Assembly (NCBI GenBank): GCA_024305405.1
Contig: JAKNDB010000092.1
Location: 4,183,501 to 4,247,500, forward strand
Length of the DNA: 64,000 nucleotides
Direction of reading: 5' to 3'
Origin: Dirofilaria immitis
Taxonomy: Eukaryota; Nematoda; Chromadorea; Rhabditida; Onchocercidae
Part shown: positions 50,751-61,158 of the stretch, one piece after another
Layout: the number at the start of each line of letters is the position of its first letter
How positions within the stretch are numbered: the stretch's first letter is position 1
Program-made: the position numbers and the translations under genes
The notes under the pieces: generated by a model
What the model was told of the DNA's origin: nothing
Database searches by the model: none
Seen by the model: only the letters and a program-made list of their open reading frames with translations

Positions 50751-53594
50751 CTAAGATTAGCAACACAATATTACTACATACTCGCTTACCAACAACTTTT
50801 GCAACATTTATATTTTATTAATAAAGCATAAGAAATAGGCAGCATTAAGAAAGTACTATATTTCCTCAGTTTTTTTTCATCTGACTGGACTTTCATGAAT
50901 GCTGTTTATTTGTAATGCTTTAATAATGTAAATTTTCCGTTAAAGTAAGTGTTTTAAAGAATACAAAAACAATTTTATATTCAGTTGTCCAAAATATCCA
51001 TCCAAGCAGAGATGATATTCATCTAATCTTTTTAGTCTTGTAATTTTGGACTATATATAAAGTTGAACGATTTTTTTGCATATTGATAGGAGATACTTTC
51101 AATGGATAAATGATTCATTTTGCTAGATGTTTCCATTTTAAACTTTCAGCAAATAAAATTTTTTCAGCAATGTTTATAAGTTCTCAATTGATATATATTT
51201 TAAATTTGTTCATCGTTTTATATTTTTCAGATAAAACTGGCCGACTAATAATTCTAAGTGCTGTATGATATAATATTTAGTATTTTTCTTACTTACATTG
51301 CTTTACAAATATATTAGAATGTTCAAAATATTTAGTCGGAATTAAAAGATGATCCTGATTTTGGGAAATGAAACATTGAAAAATATAGATTATTGCTGTA
51401 TCCTTTAAAATATTCACTTAACGGAAAATTTATATTATTAAATCATAAAAAATAAGCAGCATTGATGAAGGATTAATTTTTAGATGGAAAAAAAGAAAAA
51501 AAACATTGCTGGTAATGGGCAAAACAAATAAAACCTAATGCATATTTGATATTTTGATGGAAGAATTTGGAGAGAGCAATGTGAAATACAATAAGCTAGG
51601 TTAAATAAAAACCAGAAGCAATCATTCGATAGATTTTCTTGTTTTTCTCTAACTGTTATCATTTTTTCTAATTGCTTTAATATTTTTCTTGAAATTATCT
51701 GAAAAAGTGTTTATAACGAGCAAATAAAAAAGAATACAAACAGATAAAGGTGCATTGAAATGGAGTATGTATTTTCATGACTATCATTTGGGATCGACAA
51801 ATTTAGTTATTTTAAGTTACTGTTATGTAATCTGGATATCAAGTTTGTCTTTTCGTCCATTTCTGTTTCTAGGAAGTATCGGTAAAGATAACTGGCAGTG
51901 AGTGCTAATTTGACTCTTAGCATTTTTTGCAAGTCGTTTTTCTAATAATGACAATATACATCAGTAAAGACGGATCTCAAGTAAGCTCATTTCATAAAAT
52001 TCTCATTATTCTCAACATGATAACTCTTATGTTGAAAAATTTCAGGTTGCAAATGAACTGTAATACTTTTGTATATTGTTTCATTTATCTGATATATACG
52101 TAAAACCGTAAATTGCCGTTGCATTGTTTAGATTTCAGGTTACAGATGAACTGTACTTTTGCACTGTTAATTTAAAATGATTTTATTTAGCTTACTCTAA
52201 ATTGGTTTTATTTGGTATCATTTCATTGAAAATCCCATCATTAGAAAGAAATTCTTCGACTACAGTTTCATCGATGTCTTTAGTATTTCATTCGTTTTGT
52301 TTTTTCGGTGATAAACAGAATTGTTGCCAAGCAAGTTTTTTTCTGATTATCAGGGCTAAATATGAAAGAAAATTAAAAATAAAGAGATATTTATATCAAT
52401 GAAAAACCTCTAAAATCGAAAGAATTTTATATTTCCATCAATTATTGAATCGTATTTATTTCTTTAACCGAAGGAAGCAAATAGAATTTCAGTTCACCAA
52501 CTGTAATTTCAGCTGTAGGGATGTCGATAGCAGAAATGGTTAGAAATCACAATGGAATATCTGAAATTTTTAATAAAGCTGAGTTTTACTGTTATATCAT
52601 CAGTAAAGATAATTATCAATTCAATGTTTATAATTGCTTCATAACAATGGCGAAGTGCGCAGAGAAACGAATGATATTTGATATGTTGAAATTTATGTTA
52701 CAAAATTAAACTTTACTCCCAAGTTCATTTTTATCTGTTTTCTCATTCAGTCGTCGAATTATTTTATAACATTGCCAATAATTAATCTCCGAAAACATAA
52801 AAAGCAATCGATGTAAATAGAAGAAAGCAAGTCATTAGAAAAATGCTTGCTGTAATATCAGTTATTGATTCATTTCAAGTTCAATTTGATGAAATTAGAG
52901 TTTATAACGAAATTTCCGGTAACATTTAAACTTTTCTGTTAACAGCTCGATATTTGATAGTTTCAAGAGTTTTATTTTCCTACAATATTCACTTTTCATT
53001 TACTGCTAACTATTATTAACTTCATGAAATTATTTTCGTCATGCTCATGTGTGTTTATATCCTCATCCTCGTGTTCTAGTAGATCGAATAATAAAAATTA
53101 ATCATTGCATTTGAATCAGTTTTTGAAATTCTTGTCACAGATGGTTTTCCTTCCATATGCTAGCTTCCGCTATTTTTGCATAAAATACTGTAAAATATGA
53201 AACAGAAAAAATACATCTAAAAAATCTCATGAGGGATATATATACTACATGCTTTTGGGAAAGATCAAACTTTGTGTTAACGAAAATTGAATTTAATCGG
53301 TTATTAAATCCTTGTTAAACTTCAAAGAGCGGAGAATTGCTCAGAAATAACTTCATAATATTTTAGCAACAAAGTAATGCAATAGTAATTTAAACGCAGA
53401 ATTTATGAAAGAACGGAAGCAAATATTAAAATATTTTATTCCATGCAATGGTTATATTTTTTAACAAAGCAGATGATTTGAGATCCATAATTAACAAACT
53501 GAACTTCCGTCAACATTATAAAAAGTCTCAAATCAATCGAGCGAAAATATGACCTGATGCAACTTGTTATTTTTAATTTAATTCTGCCAAAACT
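50751..53594. other. Intergenic, no supported gene
   Basis: A+T-rich DNA between the coiled-coil remnant and the SDR gene. Open frames at 51480-51662 (minus), 52202-52402 and 52521-52709 (plus) show no motif, splice context or homology I can recognise. Confidence 0.5.
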
Positions 53595-55907
53595 TTAATC
53601 GGCTTTGCATTCCATATTTCCAGAATGTGTATATTTCGTTACTATTGATGGTAATGGCGCAGCATTCAAATTCCTTATGAACTTCATGACGTAAAGTTGT
53701 AGGCGCAATGGAAGGAGGGAATAAGGATAGTGCCTGTAAGCAGACAACAACGATCATTTTTCAAATATTATATTTCAGTCTTCTAAATAATCGAATTACC
53801 ATAAAACTAAATTTGATATGGATGTATTGAATTAATTGACATTTTCATAAATTGTATTATTTCGTTTAATCAAATGATTACATTAATAATGCATCCCAGC
53901 CAATTCGATACAAAAGTTTTGGCCGTTTCGCAGCAATTGCTTCGTAATAAGAATCGATAACCCATGTCGAATCCAATGCTGTTATTTTTGGTTGCACTCC
54001 TGTTACATATTTTTTTGCTGGAAAACACTAAATAAAGTTGATATAATAGTTACAAATTTGTTCGTAGCTTATGCATTCATGAGTTCTTGAATGGTATATG
54101 AAAATTTATGTAAAAAACATAAAATACCTTTCTCGTTATAATCGTGCCCGTATTCATCATGGAGTTTTTGTGATGCCTGATACCACACCCTATCAAATCT
54201 TTCCAATATTGACTCGAGTTTTGCTATTTCAGTCTTAAAGCATCCAGGAGCAATTTCTATCACACTAACTCCATATGGTAACAATTCATGCCTTAAATTA
54301 ACTTTCTTCACATGCCAAATAATCATCAGGAATTTCAAAATCAATCGGAAGTAAAGTCAATTAAGAGATCATTAAGCTTATACCTCATGACAATGATATA
54401 TGCCTGGACAGCAAGCTTTGAGCAACAATAAGGGCCATGGATCGGCGCCGAAAATAGCGTGGCTGCACTGCTACATATCACCAACCGGCCCCTGAGATTT
54501 TTTCAGGGAGAGAAATTTAGGATATTTGATAGTGATTTGTACGTGGAATTTAGTTTTTTTGTTTTTTTTTGAAGAAAGAATGAAGAACAAATTCGTATTT
54601 AAACAAAATTTTAAAAAACAAATGATTAAATTTTACAAAGAATACAATATCTTATAAATCGGCTTACCTTAAATCCAAGAAATTAGAAACAAGATGAACA
54701 GATAATTTGAAAATTAGTGGTAAAGCAATTGATTAAAACTCAATAGTTTAATTAATATATTATTAAAAATTATTCGTCACTTGAGAGTCGTTGTTCGATG
54801 ATTCATCAAAACAAAAGAAATATAATTACTGAAACCTGGATTTCTTTATAAGATCTCGAAATGTCTGTGTTACTCTTATTACGCCATACAGATTCACATC
54901 CAACACTTCTTTATAATCATCCAAAGTCAAAAAATCATCATAATAAAGAGTTCCTAGCACACCAGCATTATTGACTAAAGCATGAAGAGCTGAAAAAGAA
55001 TATCTTCAAATATATCCTTTCTAAAATTTCCATTTTTTATGTTCTTGCATGAACAACGCTTACGTTAGAATAATCAAGCAAGTAATATTAATATATCGTT
55101 GTTAGATTCTTTGAATTCCATTTTATCAGATTTCGATTCAGATTATTTCTGAGAATAAAATAAAGCATTTGTATAGTGATTAAGTACAAAAACATTTGTT
55201 CCAAAAATACAAACCAAGATTCTTTTCCTTCAAAAATGCATCTACGATTTTTCTGGATTTTTGAACACTTTCGTCATTGCTTACATCCATTTGGAATGCA
55301 TATAATCGACCATGACTGATTGAACTGTATCGTTCTTCCAATTCCTTTATATTCTGCAATCATGTGAGAAATAAAAGTAGTTTTAAATTTTCTTTCATAA
55401 ACCCACCGTTATTCTCCGTTACTCATTTTTCTGTTAACAATTTGCAGAATGACTTTCTTTTCGAAGATATTTGTATTTTAAATTAGCAAATAAATTACTA
55501 ATTTTCATCCAACAAATTATCTGAAAACGATTGATAAATTTTATATTATTTATGAACTTACGGTTTCAAACAGACATCCTGCAAAAACTGTGAATCCATT
55601 TTGAAGGCATCGCCTCACCAAATCTCTGCCGAATCCTAAAAATTATTACTCATTTTTATGATAATATCATTTAAGATTTTAAATTAATATTTTCTTCAAT
55701 GCACAGAAATCATTTTCAAACATTTTAATCAGCAATCTAAATTACTTCCTCCGCTATAAAATTTTTGTCAAAATCTCACCGCTTCCACATCCAGTAATTA
55801 GTATCGCCTTTTTGTCAATTCCATTAATTGTCAATTTTCGTCCTAATAATCCATAAATAAAATACAACAATGGTAGTAGAATAAATACCATTGCCAATAA
55901 ATACATC
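53595..55907 (-). CDS. Membrane-anchored short-chain dehydrogenase/reductase (retinol/17-beta-HSD type)
   Basis: Classical SDR, probably an NAD(P)-dependent oxidoreductase of sterols, retinoids or similar lipids, anchored by its N-terminus. Eight exons: 55907-55780, 55635-55562, 55353-55215, 54989-54836, 54491-54384, 54291-54128, 54017-53882, 53733-53595; about 346 residues. Seen in order: a hydrophobic anchor (MYLLAMVFILLPLLYF), the cofactor motif TGCGSGFGRDLV, the Asp of FQMDVSNDES, LVNNAGV, DVNLYGVIRVTQTF, catalytic Ser in VICSSAATL, the YCCSK active-site Tyr/Lys and ELLPYGVSVIEIAPGCFKTE. All exon phases close if a T run near 55861 is one base shorter, the only case where the assembly has a base too many. 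An out-of-frame ATG lies eight bases before the chosen start. Decayed copies lie at 44.7-46.1 kb. Substrate unknown. Confidence 0.88.
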
Positions 55908-57348
55908 TTCCATCGATGTTGTAAAAATTGTCCACCTTATAAATATTAGAAGTTACAAGAACTTCAAAAGATATTTTCATTATTTCTGTTTAGATAGATA
56001 TTGTAATCTGAATTCCTAAGATGTTTCCATCAAAAAATTTATATTTTCAATACAAGCGGTCACGAAATAAGCAATATTGAATTAAATTCCAATCAGATGA
56101 TAAAAGATTAAAGGTTACCAGTGAAGAGCAAAAGAAAAATAAAAACAGTACTTTCAAATCTTTTTGATGAACGAACTGAGAAGGAGCAGCACAAATACAG
56201 CGGCAGAACGAATTAAAAATTATAAATCATTGCCATTCTTTTACTCTTCATCAATAATCTTTAATCTTTATCATCCGATTAGTTTACCGTCTGCGTCACT
56301 ATTTTACTTAAAAATTATTCTCGACGTTATTTTAATACTTCGTCTTACTAAAAGTAAGATTGATGCATAAGTAATAATGTTCTCGCTACTAAGTTTTGCT
56401 ATTTATATCTATGTAGTCTCGAATTAATCTATTCATTATATATATATATATCATTTTTATATGTTTTTTGTTTCAAAAAACACAATTATTCTTAAAATAA
56501 CAAATTAATTTTGAAATGGGATGTAAATATCAGTGTTTTGTTACAGCTGTATGAGAAATTATTAAACGTTATTTCAGATTCAAAATATATTGGAAAGATA
56601 AAAAGTTTTGAACAAATAGGTGTTTCATGAGCTGATTGATTGTCGCTCTTGCACTAAACACAAATTTTTGATCAAATAGCGATGTACAACGAAAAGTGAA
56701 CTATAACGAAAATTGATTAACATTTTAAAAATTAAATGGAAAATTTTTTCTAAAAGCAAGCTTACATCAAAAAATACCTAAGGATCACTTTTTAAATCGC
56801 CAATATCAATATAACTTTCAACATGTTAGCAAATTAATGCATCTATAGAGATATATGATGTAACAAATCGATGAAATGCACCAAAAATTATAATACCTCA
56901 TTTAGTAATAGTCTTTCGAAATTTGACATGTTGATCTGTCAAATTATATCTTACCTATAATATTCGCCAATTTCTTGAGCATCCATTCACGCTTCTTCAA
57001 TCATTTCCGTAGTTTTTTGTTAAGAAGGAAAATCCTTCTACGATCAATAAAATCTAAAAAATGTTTTTCAGACGCTCATCAAAATATGTAGCATGAAATT
57101 TCTAGTTATGCTAGCAAAGCATAAATTTTTGGAAACAAAAATACGTTTTTTTTTTTATTTTTGAAACAAATGAGTGAGGAATGATAAAAAATATCCTTAT
57201 CAATAGAAAAGTTTAGTAATAATGTAGGAATATGATTTTTTCTTGAAGATATTATTTTTCATTTTCTCAAGTTGTGATTAACACTGGGTGTAAGGAAATC
57301 AATTTTGTAATAACTTCATCATTTTGAACGATTACAAAAAATGTAGCA

Positions 57349-57388
<40 letters not shown>

Positions 57389-57657
57389 GACTGAACATTT
57401 CTAGAACTTATCAAAAAAATCAAGTTTTCAAGGGAGAAACCAAAATTAGTTTATCATTAGACTTATGTATCAAATATGTAAGTATGCTAATACTGAAAAT
57501 GTTGAAAAAGCTCACCATACGGTAAAGTGCTAAACATTCCAAAACTAATCCCTGAATTTCATACTTCAACTAGTTTTATAAAGCTAGAAACTTCAATTGA
57601 CTCACCCTTATTAATCAATGAATTTATGTACAATTTGCTCGTCTGATCAGCTGAATT
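55908..57657. other. Intergenic, no supported gene
   Basis: Upstream region of the SDR gene up to the rpsK relic. It contains a TA microsatellite (57353-57382). The open frame at 56164-56370 has no recognisable features. Confidence 0.5.
57353..57382. repeat. TA microsatellite
   Basis: About 15 uninterrupted TA units, some 280 bp upstream of the rpsK relic. Its length is likely polymorphic or uncertain. Confidence 0.95.
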
Positions 57658-58040
57658 ATGAAAAAGATCAGAACGGTTGGTAAAGATATAAAGAAGTTTG
57701 TTACTGGAGTTGTTCGTATTCGCGCAACTTTTAATAATATTTTTATAAATGTAACTGATATTCAAGGTAATACTTTATATCAAACTTCTGTAAGTGCACA
57801 TGGTTTCTCAGGTTCAAGAAAATCTACACCATATGCTGCAGGTAGAGCATCGGGATTGGCTGCAAAATTGCAATAGAAAATTTTGGCATGAAAGTTGTTT
57901 CTGTGATAGTATGTGGTCCTGGTTTTGGGGCTGAAGCTGCGGTTTCAATTGTAGATAAAAACAGCTGCCAAAATTTCAGTAAAAAATCAAGGTTAATAAA
58001 ATTTATTCCGCAATTGATGTTTCGATTTTTGTGTTCCATG
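57658..58040 (+). pseudogene. rpsK: Wolbachia-like rpsK (30S ribosomal protein S11) relic
   Basis: Bacterial S11 binds 16S rRNA in the 30S platform; this copy cannot make it. Residues 1-68 are well preserved: [20 protein letters not shown], then [41 protein letters not shown] frameshift follows near 57870 with a TAG in the original frame. The next frame continues [20 protein letters not shown] and AEAA, after which the C-terminal end is scrambled, with an IP motif near 57998 in another frame. The N-terminal MKxIxTVGKDxKK extension is how I remember alphaproteobacterial (Rickettsiales) S11, not nematode S14/RPS14 or mitochondrial S11. Neighbouring bacterial genes (rpsM, rpoA) are absent. I infer a nuclear insertion of Wolbachia DNA that has begun to decay. 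Confidence 0.88.
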
Positions 58041-58147
58041 TTTGTAAATGACTGACTGAGATAACTATGTCGCTTTTACACATCGTCGATTTTATGCCAT
58101 TAAATATAGATAATTTACTTCTGCGATACAACCGTCAACAAAACTGA

Positions 58148-58247
58148 TGAAACTTCTAATTCACATTAAATAGAAGAAAAAAATTGAATTTCCATCAACA
58201 TGCAATTGAAATAAAATGGAGTAAGTAAATTATAAGGATGAGAAGTC
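58148..58247. repeat. SDR 3'-flank fragment
   Basis: GAAAAAAATTGAATTTCCATC and GAAATAAAATGGA with the following AAATTATAA match the 3' flank of the decayed SDR copy at about 45030-45110 (GAAAAAATTGAATATGTATC, GAAATAAAATGGACTG, AAATTATAAAGA). It ends exactly where 1.3-kb copy 2 begins, marking this as a rearrangement junction. Confidence 0.55.
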
Positions 58248-59562
58248 GGAAGTTTAGAAAACTATTCGTTCATTATTTTTCCGCTTGACTATAATAGAAA
58301 CAAGTTGCTTGTTTAAAGAATTTAATTTACATTTGTTGATTATTACTTTTCCACCTATCGATTCTATCTATAACTTTTTAAATATTGAACTGAATTACTC
58401 TATTAAAAATCTCTTTGCAAAATGTATGAAAAGTTATGGATGAAGTGAGAGACAAAAATGAATAAAAAACAACAAAGAAAAATTTCTCTCTCTATTGTCT
58501 ATACTATAATGCTCATTATATATAGCAAATAAATAATTTCTTGATATTGTACATATTCATTCATATCATATAAATATATAATGATATCAATTATTCTATG
58601 CAAATATTATTCGTAAAAGGGACATTTATGTATTAAAATTTTTATTTACATGAAATTATCGATAACATTATAGTAAGTAAACGTGAGATGGGAAAGCATA
58701 ATGGCTTATCTGTTTTTTCTGTTATATCTTTCTCTTAACAATGATATAATAAATAGTGGATATCATTTGACATCTATTCTTGATCATATTTATTTAGCTT
58801 ACAAATATATCATCAGAAATTATTTTGATAGTTCTAGAAAAATTGTCTCAGTAAAAAATACTCTAGTCGTCTGCGTTATACTGATAAAATACCATTTTCT
58901 AAAATTGCAGAAAATTAAATGGGCCACGGCATTATTTTGATGATAAATATCTCTGAATATATATGAATATTCTGAAAAAAAAACATCATCAATTTTATTA
59001 CTTTAACGCCGTTTAAAATCTGTCAAAACATTTAAAATTACATTTAAAAAAAAATTTAAATTCGAAAATTTGTAAATTTCTATGTTTGGCCAAATTATGC
59101 AATCATGTTCATATAAATTAAAAAATAAACTGAATTATTATTATTTTTAAAACTTTTTCTGATATAAGCTTGAATTCTCTCTCATCAAACATTTCGACGT
59201 CAAAAATGTTTCGACGATTGAAACAAAATGTGATGGTAAAATTAGATATGGCAAAACAAACGGAGTTTGTTCGATTTTGAAATTCTTCTAAAAAATGATT
59301 CGACATGAACTTCAGTATATATATTGATTCATGCAATCTTAAATGAGGATTACTAATATTTTAATTTTAACTAAATATTTCGAGCATTCCAATACGTTTT
59401 ACCAATAGAAATAGTCGAACACACAATGTTGACAATAAGGCCAATCAATACAATGTAAGAAAGGAAAATATTACATATTACATTATGTCATACAACCATA
59501 TAATTATTTTCTAATCAATCAATCTTATCTAAAAAATAGCGATAAATAAATTTAAAAGTTTG
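58248..59562. repeat. 1.3-kb duplicated segment, copy 2
   Basis: 1315 bp, the second copy of 48038-49361. Differences seen: one shorter T run and five shorter A runs (one by two bases), and one TC unit fewer, nine bases in total. Its left edge abuts an SDR 3'-flank fragment 208 bp past the rpsK relic; its right edge is 122 bp before the secreted helical gene. No terminal repeats. Confidence 0.95.
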
Positions 59563-59684
59563 GAAACTCCTGAAAACCGCTGAAGATTTTATTCGTTGAA
59601 CTTTTGAAGCCTAAGACGTTAATTTGCAGTAAATTATCAACGATATACTGATTTCTCATACTTTATCAAAATTATCATTAACTC

Positions 59685-60885
59685 ATGATAATGTATTTGT
59701 TTTATTTGATATCTATCGCATCTATTTTATTATGGCGTTGTCGAGTAGGACTTCAGTCGATTATTTCAAATACGAATTACAAAAAGACTCTATCTTGTTT
59801 TAGATTCCCAGGTAACGTTACCCGTTCGATTACTTTCTGCGAACAAAGCAAATCAAACGTTACAGCAATCGTAAAAGCTGTTGAATCGATTATTTCAAAT
59901 TTTAAAGCAGTCGGTATGACATCTGCTGATTCAATAGCCAATGTATGCAATGGTTTGGCTGCTAAAACGAAAAATGAAAAAGTAATGATCAATTTATTTG
60001 ATTATTGTTATTACTAATACCATGAATAGTAAATAATATTAATCGTAATCAAAATTTTCACTCTTTTCTAATTACTTAAATCATATTTAATTATTACAGT
60101 TTAATAAAGTGATGAAAAATGTTGAAAAAGCATTGGAAGAAATTGCAAAAGCAGAACATTTAACAGCTGAACAAGTACATATATAAGAAATTTTGAATTA
60201 AGGAAAATAATTTAAAAATTAAATTCAATCAAATTTGGTACAAAACTTATCAACTTATCCCGAAGCTGGAAAACCTCATAATTACTTTTATCAAGTTAGC
60301 TGAAAATTAATGGTTTAAAATAACGCATTTTTTACTGTATTTTCATTGCGGCAAGTCAAATCCATTCTGAGGAATGGTATTTTTTGTGAAAGAAAAGTGA
60401 TTTAAAATTTAGTTAAAATTTCAATTAAAATTTGAAAAATACAAATATTTGATTTTATGTACAATAAATTATCTTAGATAAAACAGAACTTCATGACTAA
60501 TACTTTTCATATTTCATTGTAAAAATGCTTAAGCATATTTGAGATCGAAATGAAATTTTTGAATGTTGGTCAAAAAAATGGCTTGAGCAAAATTTGAAAA
60601 TTTACCTAAATGATATTAATCAGTTAAAAAACGACGTCTTGATAAAGATGGCTTAGCTCAAGCAGCTAACAAGTAAACTTCTTTCATTCTTCATGTAATA
60701 ATAATTTTATGAACGCTTATTCCTGAAGTAATCCATTGATATAAGAATGCTTAGCATCAAAATAATTTCTCATTCTTATTTTTATTATTTCGTTAATATA
60801 AAAAATTTTGTTAATATAAAAAGAAAATATTTAAGATGCACCGTCTTTCCTATTTTGTTTTTGATAAAAAAATTAATAGCATCAT

Positions 60886-60916
<31 letters not shown>

Positions 60917-61158
60917 AATTCTATAAATAAATATAAATTCAAGACATCCAGACAATGAAAGCAAACAACAAAAAGTAAGAAGCTAATTTACGTTATGAGG
61001 AGCAATTAATGAAAGTTCAACAAAATATTCAAGAATTGCCAACACATTATAAGGAAACTGTTGAAGCAGTACGAGAATTAATGAACTTGATGGCAAATCA
61101 TTTTGATAAATGTGACAATATAATGGCTGAACATTTAAAACAAGCTAAAAATGAATGA
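59685..61158 (+). CDS. Unrecognised helical, probably secreted protein
   Basis: I do not recognise the family. Four exons: 59685-59981, 60100-60174, 60624-60672, 60944-61158; about 211 residues. Exon 1 begins with a hydrophobic leader (MIMYLFYLISIASILLWRC), then a segment with three further cysteines and helices (VTAIVKAVESIISNFKAVGM). Later exons are charged amphipathic helix: VMKNVEKALEEIAKAEHL, YEEQLMKVQQNIQELPTH and AVRELMNLMANHFDKC. Two indels are needed, one A near 60626 and one near 60975; the other junctions are in phase. The exon 4 acceptor is TTCAAG. The plan (signal peptide, few Cys, all-helical, about 200 residues) resembles nematode secreted antigens in general. SXP/RAL-2 was considered but I could not match its motif. 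Confidence 0.6.
60886..60912. repeat. TA microsatellite in intron
   Basis: About 13 TA units in intron 3 of the helical secreted protein gene, 30 bp before the exon 4 acceptor. Confidence 0.9.

Noticed and set aside
57658..58040. rpsK as live bacterial contamination or a contig chimera
   Set aside because: The frame is broken, rpsM and rpoA are absent on either side, and the surroundings are nematode-like. A misjoin is not fully excluded without spanning reads.
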